Notes: generated by a model not told the origin, from the sequence alone. 64,000 nt of DNA from Mycobacterium haemophilum DSM 44634 (GCF_000340435.2 NZ_CP011883.2:2402687-2466686), one strand, 5' to 3'. Positions 32,801 to 43,107 are shown, numbered from the stretch's first letter. Program-made: numbers and translations.

Positions 32801-35800
32801 CCAGTCCGTCCGCCAACTCGATCGACGCTGCCGACGGACCCACCGGAACGATTCGTGCTCGTACTGCCGCCGCGCCCGCGGCATGCAACGACACTTGCTG
32901 CCAGGAGAACGGCACCAGCACCGAACCCTCGGCAAGCTCGGCACTATCGGATGCCAGCATTACCGCGTGCAGTGCTGCGTCCAGCAGCACCGGGTGAATC
33001 CCGAAGCCGGCCACTGATACCCCAGCATCGGCGGGCAACGTCACCTCGGCGAACACTTCATCGCCGCGCCGCCACATCGCGGTTAAGCCTCGGAAGGCAG
33101 GACCATAGCCGTAGCCACGCTCGGCCAGACGCTGGTATCCGTCGCCGAGGTCCAGCGGGACCGCTCCCACCGGCGGCCACACCGACAAATCCGCAGTCGG
33201 CGCGGGCGACCCGGCTCGCAGTACGCCTTCGGCATGCAAACGCCAGGCCGATCCAGTATCGGCACGCGAAAACACCGACACGGCACGGGTACCCGAGTCA
33301 TCCGCGCCGCCGACCACCACCTGCACCGCCACCGACCCTGAGTCCGGCAGGACCAGCGGGGCCGCCAGATTCAGCTCGTCGACGACACCGCAGCCCACTT
33401 CGTCACCGGCGCGAATCGCCAACTCGACAAATCCCGCCCCGGGGAACAGCACCACGCCGCCAACGGCATGGTCGGCCAACCACCCCTGCACGCGGGGCGA
33501 TAACCGACCGGTCAGCACCACGCCGCCTGAGGCGGGCAGCTCCACCACCGCGCCCAGCAACGCATGTTCGCTGGCTTCCAGTCCCAAACCGGCGGCGTCA
33601 GCCGTTGCGCCGTCGCCGGCAAGCCAAAAACGCCGCCGCTCAAAGGCATACGTGGGCAATTCTACGAAGTTGGCCTGGCCCAGCACCGCGCGCCAATTCA
33701 CGTCCATGCCCGAGACGAACCCTTGCGCGACGGCGTTGATCAGCGTTGCCGGCTCGGGGCGGTCCTTGCGCAGTGCAGACATCGTGATCACCCGTGCATC
33801 GGACAGCAACTCTTCGATCGATGCGGTCAGGCCGCTACTAGGCCCCACTTCGAGGAAGCGATTTCCGCCTGCCGAGTGCACGAATCGGATACTGTCGGCG
33901 AATCGCACCGCTTCTCGAACGTGCCGTTTCCAATATGCCGCTGACGCGAAGTCGTCGCCGGCTAGCTGCCCAGTCACATTCGACACGATGGGGATGGTGG
34001 GCCGCCCGATCGCGAGCCCGGCAGCGACCGCTCCGAATTCGTCGATCATCGGGTCCATCAACGGGGAATGGAACGCGTGGGAGACGGCCAGTTGGTGCAG
34101 TCGGTGGCCAGTGGCGCGGAGTTCGTCCGCCACCGCGGCCACAGCATCCTGGGCGCCCGAAATCACCACCGAGGCTGGCCCGTTGACCGCCGCGATACCC
34201 ACTTCGGCGCTCAGCAGCGGCCGCACCTGCTCTTCGGCGGCCTGCACGGCGATCATCGCCCCGCCTACCGGCAGATCCTGCATGAACCGGCCGCGGGCGG
34301 CCACTAGCACCGCGGCGTTCTCCAGTGAGAGCACACCTGCCACGTGCGCGGCGGACAACTCACCCACCGAATGACCCATCACGAAATCGGGACGCACACC
34401 CCAGGATTCCAGCAACCGGAACAAGGCCACTTCCACAGCGAACAACGCCGGCTGCGCGAATTCAGTTGTGTTCAAAAGATTTTTGTCATGGCCCCACATG
34501 ACTTCGCGCAGTGGCCGCAGCAGGTGCCGGTCCAGTTCGCCCACCACGGTGTTAAACGCCTCGGCGAACACCGGGTATCCAGCGTGCAATCCCATTCCCA
34601 TGCCCAGCAATTGGGAGCCTTGGCCGGGGAAGACGAATACCGTCTTGCCCCCGGGTGTTGCCGTACCCCGTACGACCGACCCGACTTCATCAGTGGCCAA
34701 CTTGTCTAACCCGGCCAGCAACCGGTCTCGATCAGCCGCCACCACGACGGCACGATGCTCAAAGGCCGATCGACCCGCCAACGACCACCCCACATCGGCA
34801 ACATCAAGCTCACCATGAGCCCGCACATACTCGGCCAACCGAGCCGCCTGAGCACCCAACGCCGCCGCCGATTTCGCCGACACCACCCACGGCACCACCG
34901 GCACTTGAGGACGCTCCATAACGCGCTCGCACTCGACGGGTGCAGCCTCGATGATCACATGCGCATTGGTGCCACTAATCCCAAACGACGACACCCCGGC
35001 CCGGCGGATGTGGCCATTCGCCGGCCAGGGTTGCGTTTCGGTCAATAACGCCACCGACCCCGCCGACCAATCCACATGCGGACTCGGCACATCGACATGC
35101 AACGTCGCCGGCAACACCTCATGGCGCATCGCCTGCACCATCTTGATCACACCAGCCACCCCCGCAGCAGCCTGCGTGTGACCCATATTCGACTTAATCG
35201 ACCCCAACCACAAAGGCTCACCCGAACCGCGGCCTTGCCCATAGGTCGCCAACAACGCCTGAGCCTCAATCGGATCACCCAACGTGGTGCCAGTCCCGTG
35301 GCCCTCCACCACGTCCACATCCGCCGCGCTCAGACCCGCATTGGCCAACGCCGCACGCACCACCCGCTGCTGCGACGGACCATTCGGCGCCGTCAACCCA
35401 TTCGACGCACCATCCTGATTAACCGCGCTGCCCCGCACCACCGCCAACACCGGATGCCCCAACCGCTGCGCATCCGACAAACGCTCCACCACCAACATGC
35501 CGCCGCCCTCGGAGAACCCGGTGCCGTCGGCTGCCCCGGCGAATGCCTTGCAGCGTCCGTCCGGCGACAAGCCGCGCCAGCGGCTGAATTCCACGAAGAT
35601 GTCGGGTGTGGCATTGATGGTGACGCCGCCGGCCAGCGCCAAATCGCACTCACCCGAGCGCAACGACTGCACCGCCATATGCAACGCCACCAACGACGAC
35701 GAACACGCCGTATCCACCGACACCGCCGGGCCCTCCAACCCCAGCACATACGACACCCGCCCGGAGGCCACGCTCGATAGCTGACCGGTCAACCGGAAGC

Positions 35801-38800
35801 CTTCCACTGGCTCTGCGGCAAACATGCCGTAGCCCTGGGTCATCACCCCGGCGAACACCCCGGTGGCACTGCCCCGCAACCCCGCAGGATCAATCCCCGC
35901 CCGCTCCAACGCTTCCCACGAGAGCTCCAGAAACATGCGTTGCTGGGGGTCCATCGCCAGCGCCTCACTGGGCCCGACCCCGAAGAAAGCAGGGTCGAAG
36001 TCCGCCACACCGTCTACGAACCCGCCGGTGCGGGTGTAGCAAGCGCCCGGAACATCGGGATCCGAGTTGAATAACTCGGCCAGGCTCCAGCCGCGATCAG
36101 CCGGAAATTCGGTGAGCACATCACGTCCCTCGACCAACATGTCCCAAAGGTCGTCAGGAGAGTTCACCCCCCCGGGATAGCGGCACGACATACCAACGAT
36201 CGCGATCGGATCGTCGGTGGCGGCGCGAACCGCGGGTGTGTGCTTGATTTCTTGTGGGATGCCGGCAAGTTCGGCGCGCATGTACTTGGCCAGTCCACTG
36301 GGGGTTGGGTAGTCGAAGATAAGGGTGGGTGAAAGCGATAGACCAGTGGCGGCTTTGAGCCGGTTGCGCATTTCGACCGCGGTCAGCGAATCGAAGCCCA
36401 ACTCCTGGAATGCCTTGTCCGGATCGATGGCTTCGGGCGTGGTGTTACCTAACACGGTGGCGATGTGGGATCGCACCAGGTCCACCAGGACGGCGTGCTG
36501 TTCGGCTTCGGGCAGCCCGTGCAGGCGGTGCGCCAAAGCCGATTTCGATTTCGCGGCGGCCAGCGAATCGTCGACCTGCCGCCGGGTCGGTACATTGAGC
36601 AGATCGCTGAAAATTGGCGGCACCGCATCGGCGTGGGCCCGCAGTGCGGTGAGATCGATACGGACGGGCGCGACGAATGGCTTGTCGACAATTATTGCCG
36701 TATCGAATAGTTCGAGCGCTTCTTCCGTAGACAAGGCCAGGATACCGTCGCGGCCCAGCCGCGCTCGGTCGGCGGCGTCCATGCCGCCCGTCATGGCGCT
36801 GGCCTGATCCCACAACCCCCACCCGAGCGAGATCGCCGGCAACCCGTGGGCGCGCCGATGCGCGGCCAACCCATCGAGGAAGGTGTTGGCCGCCGCGTAA
36901 TTGGCCTGGCCTGGGGAACCCACCAACCCGGCCATCGACGAGAACATGACAAACGCCGACACATCCAGATCGCGGGTTAACTGGTGCAGGTTCCAGGCCG
37001 CCTCCACCTTGGCCTGCAACACGCCATCTAGCCGTTCGGGAGTCAACGACGTCACCATCGCGTCATCGAGTACCCCGGCGGCATGAATCACCGCCGACAA
37101 CGGATGCTGCACTGCGATATCGGCAATCACGTTCGCCAACGCTTCCCGGTCCGCCGCATCGCAGGCCACCACCTGCACCTGCGCACCAGCCGCGCCCAAC
37201 TCGGCCACCAGCTCCGCGGCACCCGGGGCGTCCGTACCGCGCCGACTCACCAACAGCAGATGACGCACCCCGTGACGCGCCACCACGTGGCGAGCCAGCG
37301 CCGAACCCGCCATCCCAGTACCGCCGGTGACCAACACCGTGCCCGCCGCCCATGCGTCCGGCATCATCATCACGACCTTGCCGACATGACGTGCCTGGCT
37401 CAAATAGCGCAACGCGGCGGGCGCCCGCCGCACATCAAATGTCGTTACTGGCAATGGCCGCAACACTCCAGCGTCAAACAGCTCCGCGAGTTCAGCCATG
37501 TACTGCTGCATCCGGGGTCGGAGCTCGAATAGGTCGAAGGCGCGGTAACGCACGCCGGGGTATTCCTCGGCGATGACACCGGGATCGCGGATATCGGTCT
37601 TGCCCATCTCTAAAAACGCCCCACCGGGGGCAACCAGACGCAACGATGCGTCCACGAAATCACCGGCCAGCGAGTCCAGCACCACATCCATGCCGCGCCC
37701 GCCGGTAACCTCGCGGAACTTGTCCTCGAACTCCAGGCTCCGCGAATCAGAGATGTGATCGTCGTCAAAGCCCATGGCCCGCAAGGTGTCCCACTTACCT
37801 CGGCTGGCGGTGGCGAAAACCTCCAACCCGCGATGCCGTGCCAACTGCACCGCCGCCATCCCCACCCCACCGGTGGCGGCATGCACCAACACCCGCTGTC
37901 CCGGCTTGTCGTCGGCCAGGTGCACAAAGGCGTAATACGCAGTGGCGCAAACCACTGACATACCGGCGGCTTCTGCGTCCGACCAGTCAGCGGGCACTGG
38001 CAGTAGCAGCCGGACGTCGGCGGCGACTAGCGTACCGGTACCTTCCGGAAAGAGCCCCATCACCCGGTCACCGACGGCGAACTCGGTAACTCCCGGGCCG
38101 ACTTCCACCACCACGCCGGCTGCTTCACTGCCGAGCAGCGCGTCATGGGGGAACATGCCGAGAGTGATCATGACGTCGCGGAAGTTCGCGCCAATCGCGC
38201 GGACGGCTACCCGAACCTGGCCTGGCCCCAACGGCGCGTCAGCGTTGGGAACCGGCTCCAGCTGCAGATTCTCAAAGGTGCCGGCACTACGGATACCTAA
38301 CCGCCAGGGCCCGTCACCCGGCGGCACCAAGACGCCGTCAACCGCGCGGCTGCCATGCACCCGCGCGACATACACTTGTCCGCTCCGCAGCAGCACCTGC
38401 GGCTCGCCGGCCGCCAAGGCCAGGGCGACTGCCGCATCGTCGAGTGGCGCCTCGGAATCAACGAGTAGGAGCCGGCCGGGATGCTCAGACTGGGCCGATC
38501 GCACCAGCCCCCATACCGCGGCGCCGGCTAAATCGGCGACCTCCTCCCCCGCCAATCCCATTGCGCCGCGGGTAGCGACCACCAATACTCCAGAGTCACG
38601 CTCGGTCAACCACGACTGCACGGCTGCCAACGCCTGGCGCGTGCGCTCATGGGTGGCAGTCACCGGATCTTCGTCAGCTGCAACAGATTCGAACAGTTCG
38701 TACGACGGTGTCAGGTTTGAACCCGCCGATGTGGTTGGTGTCGCCGGTGACCAGACCACCTCAAACAGCCGGTCGGGGCCCGAGCCCGACACTGCGGCCC

Positions 38801-41800
38801 GCAATTGCTGTTCGCTCACCGGGCGGGCTGCCAGCGAAGCCACCGAGAGTACCGGCAGCCCTAACCCGTCGGCCAACTCGATTGACACCGCTGAAGTTCC
38901 GACCGGACCCGCCGGCGCAATCCGCGCCCGGACCGCCGACGCACCAGCGGCATGCAACGAAACACCCTGCCAGGAGAACGGCAATACCAGTTCCGCCGTC
39001 TGATTGGCCATGAGTACGGCATGCAGGGCCGCATCTAGTAATGCCGGGTGCACGCCGAACCCGCGGATACCGCCGGCGGCATCGGGCAGCTTCACTTCGG
39101 CGAACAGCTCGTCGCCGCGGGCCCACATCGCGGTCAGGCCGCGAAATGCCGGACCGTAGCCGTATCCACGAGCCGCCAACCGCTCATAGCCGTCCGTCGT
39201 GTCCACCGCGACCGCTCCCGCTGGTGGCCACACCGACATGTCCACGCTCGGTTCGACCGACCCCGAGCTCAACGCGCCCTCAGCGTGGCATACCCACCCG
39301 GAACCGGCGTCGGTCCGCGAAAAGATCGAAATACTGCGGTGACCTGATTCTCCCCCGCAAGCGGGAGGTGCCCCCACGGCAGGACCCACGACTACTTGCA
39401 TCGCAACCGCGCCCAGCCCAGAATTCCCGGACGGCAACAGCAATGGCGCCTGGAACGTCAGCTCGTCGACCACCGAACAGCCGACTTCGTCGCCGGCGCG
39501 AATCGCCAGCTCCAGAAACGCCGCGGCCGGGAACATCGCCACACCGGATACGGCGTGGTCAGCCAACCAACCCTGCATACTGGGCGCCAATCGACCCGTC
39601 AGCACCACCCCACCCGAGGCCGGCAGCTCCACCACCGCGCCCAACAGCGGGTGCTCACTAGTGGCCAGCCCTAAGTCGGCAGCATCGGCTCCTACACCAT
39701 CGCCAGAGAGCCAAAACCGCCGCCGCTCAAAGGCATACGTCGGCAACTCGACGAAGCCAGCCCCGTCCAACGCAGCACGCCAATCCACGCTCACGCCCGC
39801 AACGAACGCGGCCGCGGCCGACGTCAGGAACCGCTCCAGTCCGCCATCTTCACGACCCAACGTGGGAACAACGACAGGCTCGGTGTCCCCGCCGACGCAA
39901 TCGTTGGCGGTGTCCTCGATTCCGGCGATCAGGACGGGATGTGGACTGGATTCGATGAATGTGCGGTAGCCGTGCTCACATGCGCTGCGCACCGCCTGGT
40001 CAAATTCTACGGTCTGCCGAATGTTGCAATACCAGTAGTCAGCGTCTAAATCCGCTGTGTCCAAACGACATCCAGTCACCGTCGAGAAGAAGGCGATACG
40101 CGAGGACCGTGACTCGATGCCGGCCAAAGCAACAGCGAGGTCACCGCGAATGGCCTCAACCTCAACCGAATGCGACGCGTAGTCCACGTCGATGCGGCGG
40201 GTGCGCAGATCCTGATCGGTACAGTGCTGGACTAATTCCGCTAGAGCGGCCACTTCACCCGACACCACAACCGCCGACGGGCCATTGACGGCGGCAATGC
40301 TGATCCGATTGCCAAAGGGCGCCAGCAACTCCCGTGCCTGCCGGGCCTCGCATGCAATGGCTACCATGCCGCCCGGATCGGCCAGCCCGGTCAGCAGTTT
40401 ACTGCGTAGTGTGACCACCTTTGCGGCATCTCGCAAGGACAGCGCACCGGCGATGTACGCGGCGGCGATTTCACCCTGAGAATGGCCGATCACCGCATCT
40501 GGACGTACCCCGACCGATTTCCATAGTTCAGCCAGCGACACCATCACCGCGAACAGCACCGGCTGCACCACGTCCACCCGATCCAGACCCGGAGCGCCCG
40601 GCACGCCACGAAGGACGTCGGTCAGCGACCAGTCCACAAACTCCGAGAAGGCGTCCGCACAGGCTTCGACCTTTTGTGCGAATACCGGTGCGGTGTCGAG
40701 TAATTCGATGCCCATGCCGAGCCATTGAGAGCCTTGGCCGGGGAAGACGAACACCGTCTTGCCCCCAGGTGTAGCGGAACCCCGAATAGCCGACATGGGC
40801 TCATCAGCGGCCAACTCATCCAACCCGGCCAGCAACCGGTCCCGATCACCACCAACCACCACCGCCCGATGCTCAAACGTCGAACGACCCGCCAGCGTCC
40901 ACCCCACATCGGCAACACCAAGCTCACCATGAGCCCGCACATGCGCCGCCAACCGAGCCGCCTGAGCACCCAACGCCGCCGCCGATTTCGCCGACACCAC
41001 CCACGGCACCACCGGCACTTGAGGACGCTCCACAACGCGCTCGCACTCGACGGGTGCAGCCTCGATGATCACATGCGCATTAGTGCCACTAATCCCAAAC
41101 GACGACACCCCGGCCCGGCGCACCTGACCGTTATCCTTCCAAGGCCGCGCCTCGGTCAACAACGCCACCGACCCCGCCGACCAATCCACATGCGGACTCG
41201 GCACATCGACATGCAACGTCGCCGGCAACACCTCATGGCGCATCGCCTGCACCATCTTGATCACACCAGCCACCCCCGCAGCAGCCTGCGTGTGACCCAT
41301 ATTCGACTTAATCGACCCCAACCACAAAGGCTCACCCGAACCGCGGCCTTGCCCATAAGTCGCCAACAACGCCTGAGCCTCAATCGGATCACCCAACGTC
41401 GTCCCAGTCCCGTGGCCCTCCACCACATCAACCTCGACCGCCGACAACCCCGCATGAGCCAACGCCGCACGCACCACCCGCTGCTGCGACGGACCATTCG
41501 GCGCCGTCAACCCATTCGACGCCCCATCCTGATTCACCGCGCTGCCCCGCACCACCGCCAACACCGGATGCCCCAACCGCCGCGCATCCGACAAACGCTC
41601 CACCACCAACATGGCGCCGCCCTCAGACCAGCCGACGCCGTCGGCCGCCCCGGCGTACGGCTTGCACCGGCCATCCGGCGCCAGCCCGCGGTGCCGGCTG
41701 AATTCCACAAAGACCGTCGGTGTGGCGTTGACGGTCGCGCCGCCGGCCAGCGCCAAATCGCACTCACCCGAACGCAGCGACTGCACCGCCATATGCAACG

Positions 41801-42425
41801 CCACCAACGACGACGAACACGCCGTATCCACCGACACCGCCGGGCCCTCCAACCCCAGCACATACGACACCCGACCCGACGCCACGCTGGAGGTCATGCC
41901 GGTCAACCGGTAGCCTTCGATCTCCTCGGCGAGCATCCCGTAGCCCTGGACAATGAGCCCGGCGAACACCCCGGTGGCACTGCCCCGCAACCCCGCAGGA
42001 TCAATCCCCGCCCGCTCCAACGCTTCCCACGAGAGCTCCAGCAGCATCCGGTGCTGGGGGTCCATCGCCAGCGCCTCACTGGGCGCGATGCCAAAGAACC
42101 CGGGGTCGAAGTCGGCAACCCCGTCCACGAAACCGCCGGTACGCGCGTACGACTTGTGCCGTACGTCGGGGTCCGGGTCGAATAACCCGTCCAGATCCCA
42201 GCCGCGATCGGTCGGAAACTCTGACATCACATCCCGGCCCTCGGCGACCATCTGCCACAGGGCCTCCGGGGAATCCACCCCACCGGGAAATCGGCACGAC
42301 ATGCCCACGATCGCGATCGGCTCATTCGACCGCTCCAGCAACGCCCGGTTGGTGCGCTTTAGGCGTTCAACCTGGACCAGCGCTTTGCGCAACGCTTCAG
42401 TCGCATGCTGGAGTTGATCAACCAT
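29868..42425 (-). CDS. pks12: Pks12, two-module type I polyketide synthase (mycoketide synthase)
   Basis: A 4185-residue enzyme with two complete modules, KS-AT-DH-ER-KR-ACP each. Module 1: KS Cys203, His338, His378; AT Ser649 (GHSQG) with YASH at 749-752; DH His957; ER VHAATGGVG near 1514; KR Ser1830/Tyr1843; ACP Ser2013. Module 2: KS Cys near 2241; AT GHSVG with HAFH; DH DHAVGGVVLFP; ER, KR; ACP Ser4064. YASH predicts methylmalonyl-CoA and HAFH malonyl-CoA, the alternation needed for methyl-branched mycoketide. An N-terminal coiled coil (residues 1-33) and a C-terminal docking tail (about 4120-4185) fit the known head-to-tail assembly of Pks12 chains for repeated use. The product in M. tuberculosis is mannosyl-phosphomycoketide, a CD1c antigen. 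A GAGGA site precedes the ATG. Confidence 0.97.
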   Translation of the reverse strand: MVDQLQHATEALRKALVQVERLKRTNRALLERSNEPIAIVGMSCRFPGGVDSPEALWQMVAEGRDVMSEFPTDRGWDLDGLFDPDPDVRHKSYARTGGFVDGVADFDPGFFGIAPSEALAMDPQHRMLLELSWEALERAGIDPAGLRGSATGVFAGLIVQGYGMLAEEIEGYRLTGMTSSVASGRVSYVLGLEGPAVSVDTACSSSLVALHMAVQSLRSGECDLALAGGATVNATPTVFVEFSRHRGLAPDGRCKPYAGAADGVGWSEGGAMLVVERLSDARRLGHPVLAVVRGSAVNQDGASNGLTAPNGPSQQRVVRAALAHAGLSAVEVDVVEGHGTGTTLGDPIEAQALLATYGQGRGSGEPLWLGSIKSNMGHTQAAAGVAGVIKMVQAMRHEVLPATLHVDVPSPHVDWSAGSVALLTEARPWKDNGQVRRAGVSSFGISGTNAHVIIEAAPVECERVVERPQVPVVPWVVSAKSAAALGAQAARLAAHVRAHGELGVADVGWTLAGRSTFEHRAVVVGGDRDRLLAGLDELAADEPMSAIRGSATPGGKTVFVFPGQGSQWLGMGIELLDTAPVFAQKVEACADAFSEFVDWSLTDVLRGVPGAPGLDRVDVVQPVLFAVMVSLAELWKSVGVRPDAVIGHSQGEIAAAYIAGALSLRDAAKVVTLRSKLLTGLADPGGMVAIACEARQARELLAPFGNRISIAAVNGPSAVVVSGEVAALAELVQHCTDQDLRTRRIDVDYASHSVEVEAIRGDLAVALAGIESRSSRIAFFSTVTGCRLDTADLDADYWYCNIRQTVEFDQAVRSACEHGYRTFIESSPHPVLIAGIEDTANDCVGGDTEPVVVPTLGREDGGLERFLTSAAAAFVAGVSVDWRAALDGAGFVELPTYAFERRRFWLSGDGVGADAADLGLATSEHPLLGAVVELPASGGVVLTGRLAPSMQGWLADHAVSGVAMFPAAAFLELAIRAGDEVGCSVVDELTFQAPLLLPSGNSGLGAVAMQVVVGPAVGAPPACGGESGHRSISIFSRTDAGSGWVCHAEGALSSGSVEPSVDMSVWPPAGAVAVDTTDGYERLAARGYGYGPAFRGLTAMWARGDELFAEVKLPDAAGGIRGFGVHPALLDAALHAVLMANQTAELVLPFSWQGVSLHAAGASAVRARIAPAGPVGTSAVSIELADGLGLPVLSVASLAARPVSEQQLRAAVSGSGPDRLFEVVWSPATPTTSAGSNLTPSYELFESVAADEDPVTATHERTRQALAAVQSWLTERDSGVLVVATRGAMGLAGEEVADLAGAAVWGLVRSAQSEHPGRLLLVDSEAPLDDAAVALALAAGEPQVLLRSGQVYVARVHGSRAVDGVLVPPGDGPWRLGIRSAGTFENLQLEPVPNADAPLGPGQVRVAVRAIGANFRDVMITLGMFPHDALLGSEAAGVVVEVGPGVTEFAVGDRVMGLFPEGTGTLVAADVRLLLPVPADWSDAEAAGMSVVCATAYYAFVHLADDKPGQRVLVHAATGGVGMAAVQLARHRGLEVFATASRGKWDTLRAMGFDDDHISDSRSLEFEDKFREVTGGRGMDVVLDSLAGDFVDASLRLVAPGGAFLEMGKTDIRDPGVIAEEYPGVRYRAFDLFELRPRMQQYMAELAELFDAGVLRPLPVTTFDVRRAPAALRYLSQARHVGKVVMMMPDAWAAGTVLVTGGTGMAGSALARHVVARHGVRHLLLVSRRGTDAPGAAELVAELGAAGAQVQVVACDAADREALANVIADIAVQHPLSAVIHAAGVLDDAMVTSLTPERLDGVLQAKVEAAWNLHQLTRDLDVSAFVMFSSMAGLVGSPGQANYAAANTFLDGLAAHRRAHGLPAISLGWGLWDQASAMTGGMDAADRARLGRDGILALSTEEALELFDTAIIVDKPFVAPVRIDLTALRAHADAVPPIFSDLLNVPTRRQVDDSLAAAKSKSALAHRLHGLPEAEQHAVLVDLVRSHIATVLGNTTPEAIDPDKAFQELGFDSLTAVEMRNRLKAATGLSLSPTLIFDYPTPSGLAKYMRAELAGIPQEIKHTPAVRAATDDPIAIVGMSCRYPGGVNSPDDLWDMLVEGRDVLTEFPADRGWSLAELFNSDPDVPGACYTRTGGFVDGVADFDPAFFGVGPSEALAMDPQQRMFLELSWEALERAGIDPAGLRGSATGVFAGVMTQGYGMFAAEPVEGFRLTGQLSSVASGRVSYVLGLEGPAVSVDTACSSSLVALHMAVQSLRSGECDLALAGGVTINATPDIFVEFSRWRGLSPDGRCKAFAGAADGTGFSEGGGMLVVERLSDAQRLGHPVLAVVRGSAVNQDGASNGLTAPNGPSQQRVVRAALANAGLSAADVDVVEGHGTGTTLGDPIEAQALLATYGQGRGSGEPLWLGSIKSNMGHTQAAAGVAGVIKMVQAMRHEVLPATLHVDVPSPHVDWSAGSVALLTETQPWPANGHIRRAGVSSFGISGTNAHVIIEAAPVECERVMERPQVPVVPWVVSAKSAAALGAQAARLAEYVRAHGELDVADVGWSLAGRSAFEHRAVVVAADRDRLLAGLDKLATDEVGSVVRGTATPGGKTVFVFPGQGSQLLGMGMGLHAGYPVFAEAFNTVVGELDRHLLRPLREVMWGHDKNLLNTTEFAQPALFAVEVALFRLLESWGVRPDFVMGHSVGELSAAHVAGVLSLENAAVLVAARGRFMQDLPVGGAMIAVQAAEEQVRPLLSAEVGIAAVNGPASVVISGAQDAVAAVADELRATGHRLHQLAVSHAFHSPLMDPMIDEFGAVAAGLAIGRPTIPIVSNVTGQLAGDDFASAAYWKRHVREAVRFADSIRFVHSAGGNRFLEVGPSSGLTASIEELLSDARVITMSALRKDRPEPATLINAVAQGFVSGMDVNWRAVLGQANFVELPTYAFERRRFWLAGDGATADAAGLGLEASEHALLGAVVELPASGGVVLTGRLSPRVQGWLADHAVGGVVLFPGAGFVELAIRAGDEVGCGVVDELNLAAPLVLPDSGSVAVQVVVGGADDSGTRAVSVFSRADTGSAWRLHAEGVLRAGSPAPTADLSVWPPVGAVPLDLGDGYQRLAERGYGYGPAFRGLTAMWRRGDEVFAEVTLPADAGVSVAGFGIHPVLLDAALHAVMLASDSAELAEGSVLVPFSWQQVSLHAAGAAAVRARIVPVGPSAASIELADGLGLPVLSVASMVARPVTDQQLLAAVSNSGPDRLFEVVWSPQPATTPTPVSVCAWGAMALGEADASEATPTALLFESVPVASDVVAEVYAATRSVLGVLQSWLASDGVATLVVVTRGAVALPGEDVTDLAGAAVWGLVRSAQTEHPGRIVLVDTDIPLGDLAAEAVAAALAAGEPQVLLRGKTVHTARVHGSRTVNGVLVPPGDGPWRLGMSSSGTLENLRLERIPDADAPLQPGQVRVALSAIAANFRDVMIALGLYPDENAVMGVEASGVVLQTGPETGSETASNDGRFAVGDRVMGLFPEGTGTIAITDQRLLVKMPTGWSFTAAATTSVVFATAYYALMDLAAMKSGQRLLVHAATGGVGMAAVQLARHLGLEVFATASRGKWDTLRAMGFDEDHISDSRSLEFEDKFREVTGGRGMDVVLDSLAGDFVDASLRLVAPGGVFLEMGKTDIRDPAVVAQQHTGVRYRAFDLFEAGPERIAQMLAELAALFDDEVLRPLPATTFDVRRAPAALRYLSQARHVGKVVMTMPDAWTAGTVLITGGTGMAGSALARHVVARHGARHLVVVSRRGPDAPGAAELVAELSASGAEVQVVACDAADRAALAKVIADIGVQRPLSAVIHAAGVLDDAVISSLTPERVDVVLRAKVDAAWNLHELTRDLDVSAFVMFSSMAGLVGSSGQGNYAAANSFLDGLAVHRRAHGLPAMSLGWGLWDQASAMTGGLGVADRARFGRDGIVAMSSDQALELMDTAMIVDQPFLLPAYIDFAALRAKFDGGTLPPMFVDLINAPTRRQVDDSLAAAKSKSVLLQRLEGLSEDEQHAVLLDLVRSHIATVLGNSSPEAIDPDKAFQELGFDSLTAVEMRNRLKAATGLSLSPTLIFDYPNSAALAGYMRRELVGAVQHGTPAAAPGEAEIQRVVASIPVKRLRQAGVLDLLLGLANDADGNGQVPVGEQTTEKDIADMDLDDLVNAAFMNDDD

Positions 42426-42519
42426 TACTATCCTCGCCTAACATTGGTCGTCTCTGAACGCCGGATGCGCGCTCGCCGAGTCACAGAAGGTGCTGAAGGT
42501 GCTGCACGAAGCGACCTCA

Positions 42520-42551
42520 TTGTTGCTTCGACCCGCGTTGTTTCTTCGACC
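42520..42551. repeat. Tandem 14-bp direct repeat upstream of pks12
   Basis: TTGTTGCTTCGACC (42520-42533) and TTGTTTCTTCGACC (42538-42551) differ at one base and are spaced by CGCG, a period of 18 bp. They lie about 95-125 bp before the pks12 start codon in the 245-bp gap before the Rv2049c-like gene. This spacing is suited to a dimeric activator or repressor. Nothing else is recognised in that gap. Confidence 0.45.
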
Positions 42552-42670
42552 GATATCGCTGGTGAGTATGGCCAACTCCGGCAGGATTTCAAAACGTCGG
42601 ATACTCCCAGTTTCCATGCATCGAACTGCCGCGGCGCCTACGCCGGCGCGAAACGGTGCGGCCAGACACC

Positions 42671-43021
42671 CTAGACACCTACTCGTCGCCACCCGTCGGC
42701 AGCCCTGGCAGCCTGGATCAGCGCCGCACACAGTTCGCGCAGTTCGATCGCGCCGGCTCCTTCATCGAGTGCTGTGGCAACATCCTCCGCTGCGCATCGC
42801 ACCTGATACACGCGATCCGACAGGTCGGCCGCATCATCGGCCGACAGCACAACCGCGTCCGCTGGCACAGCCCCGGCCTCACCGCGGTTTATCAAGGCCC
42901 GTTGCTCGTATGCGCGTTGCCGGCAAGACTGCCGACAGTACTGGCGGCGCCGACCCATCCCGACATCGGTCACATCTCGACCACACCAGCGGCATGGTTG
43001 GGGCCGGGAACGACGCGTCAC
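42671..43021 (-). CDS. Small cysteine-rich zinc-ribbon-like protein (Rv2049c-like)
   Basis: This 116-residue protein begins CRWCGRDV...RRRQYCRQSCRQRAYEQRAL, a short Cys-x2-Cys...Cys-x3-Cys ribbon with arginine-rich surroundings, as found in a family of small actinobacterial proteins. The C-terminal half is helical and acidic (LSADDAADLSDRVYQVRCAAEDVATALDEG). A nucleic-acid-binding role is plausible but unproven. The start is GTG at 43021. It lies upstream of pks12 on the same strand and divergent from rbpA, the position of Rv2049c. Confidence 0.7.
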   Translation of the reverse strand: MTRRSRPQPCRWCGRDVTDVGMGRRRQYCRQSCRQRAYEQRALINRGEAGAVPADAVVLSADDAADLSDRVYQVRCAAEDVATALDEGAGAIELRELCAALIQAARAADGWRRVGV

Positions 43022-43107
43022 GCCTGCCGACTTTAGTCCGCTAGCCCGTTAGCGTCCGCGACCCCGGTATCATTGATGGTCACGTCGCGTGCCCTGCGTG
43101 CCAGCCC

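Noticed and set aside
40725..42185. 486-codon open frame opposite the first module of pks12
   Set aside because: It is low-complexity, rich in Arg/His/Pro, and lies wholly antisense to conserved KS/AT coding sequence; the long frame is a result of high GC at third positions.
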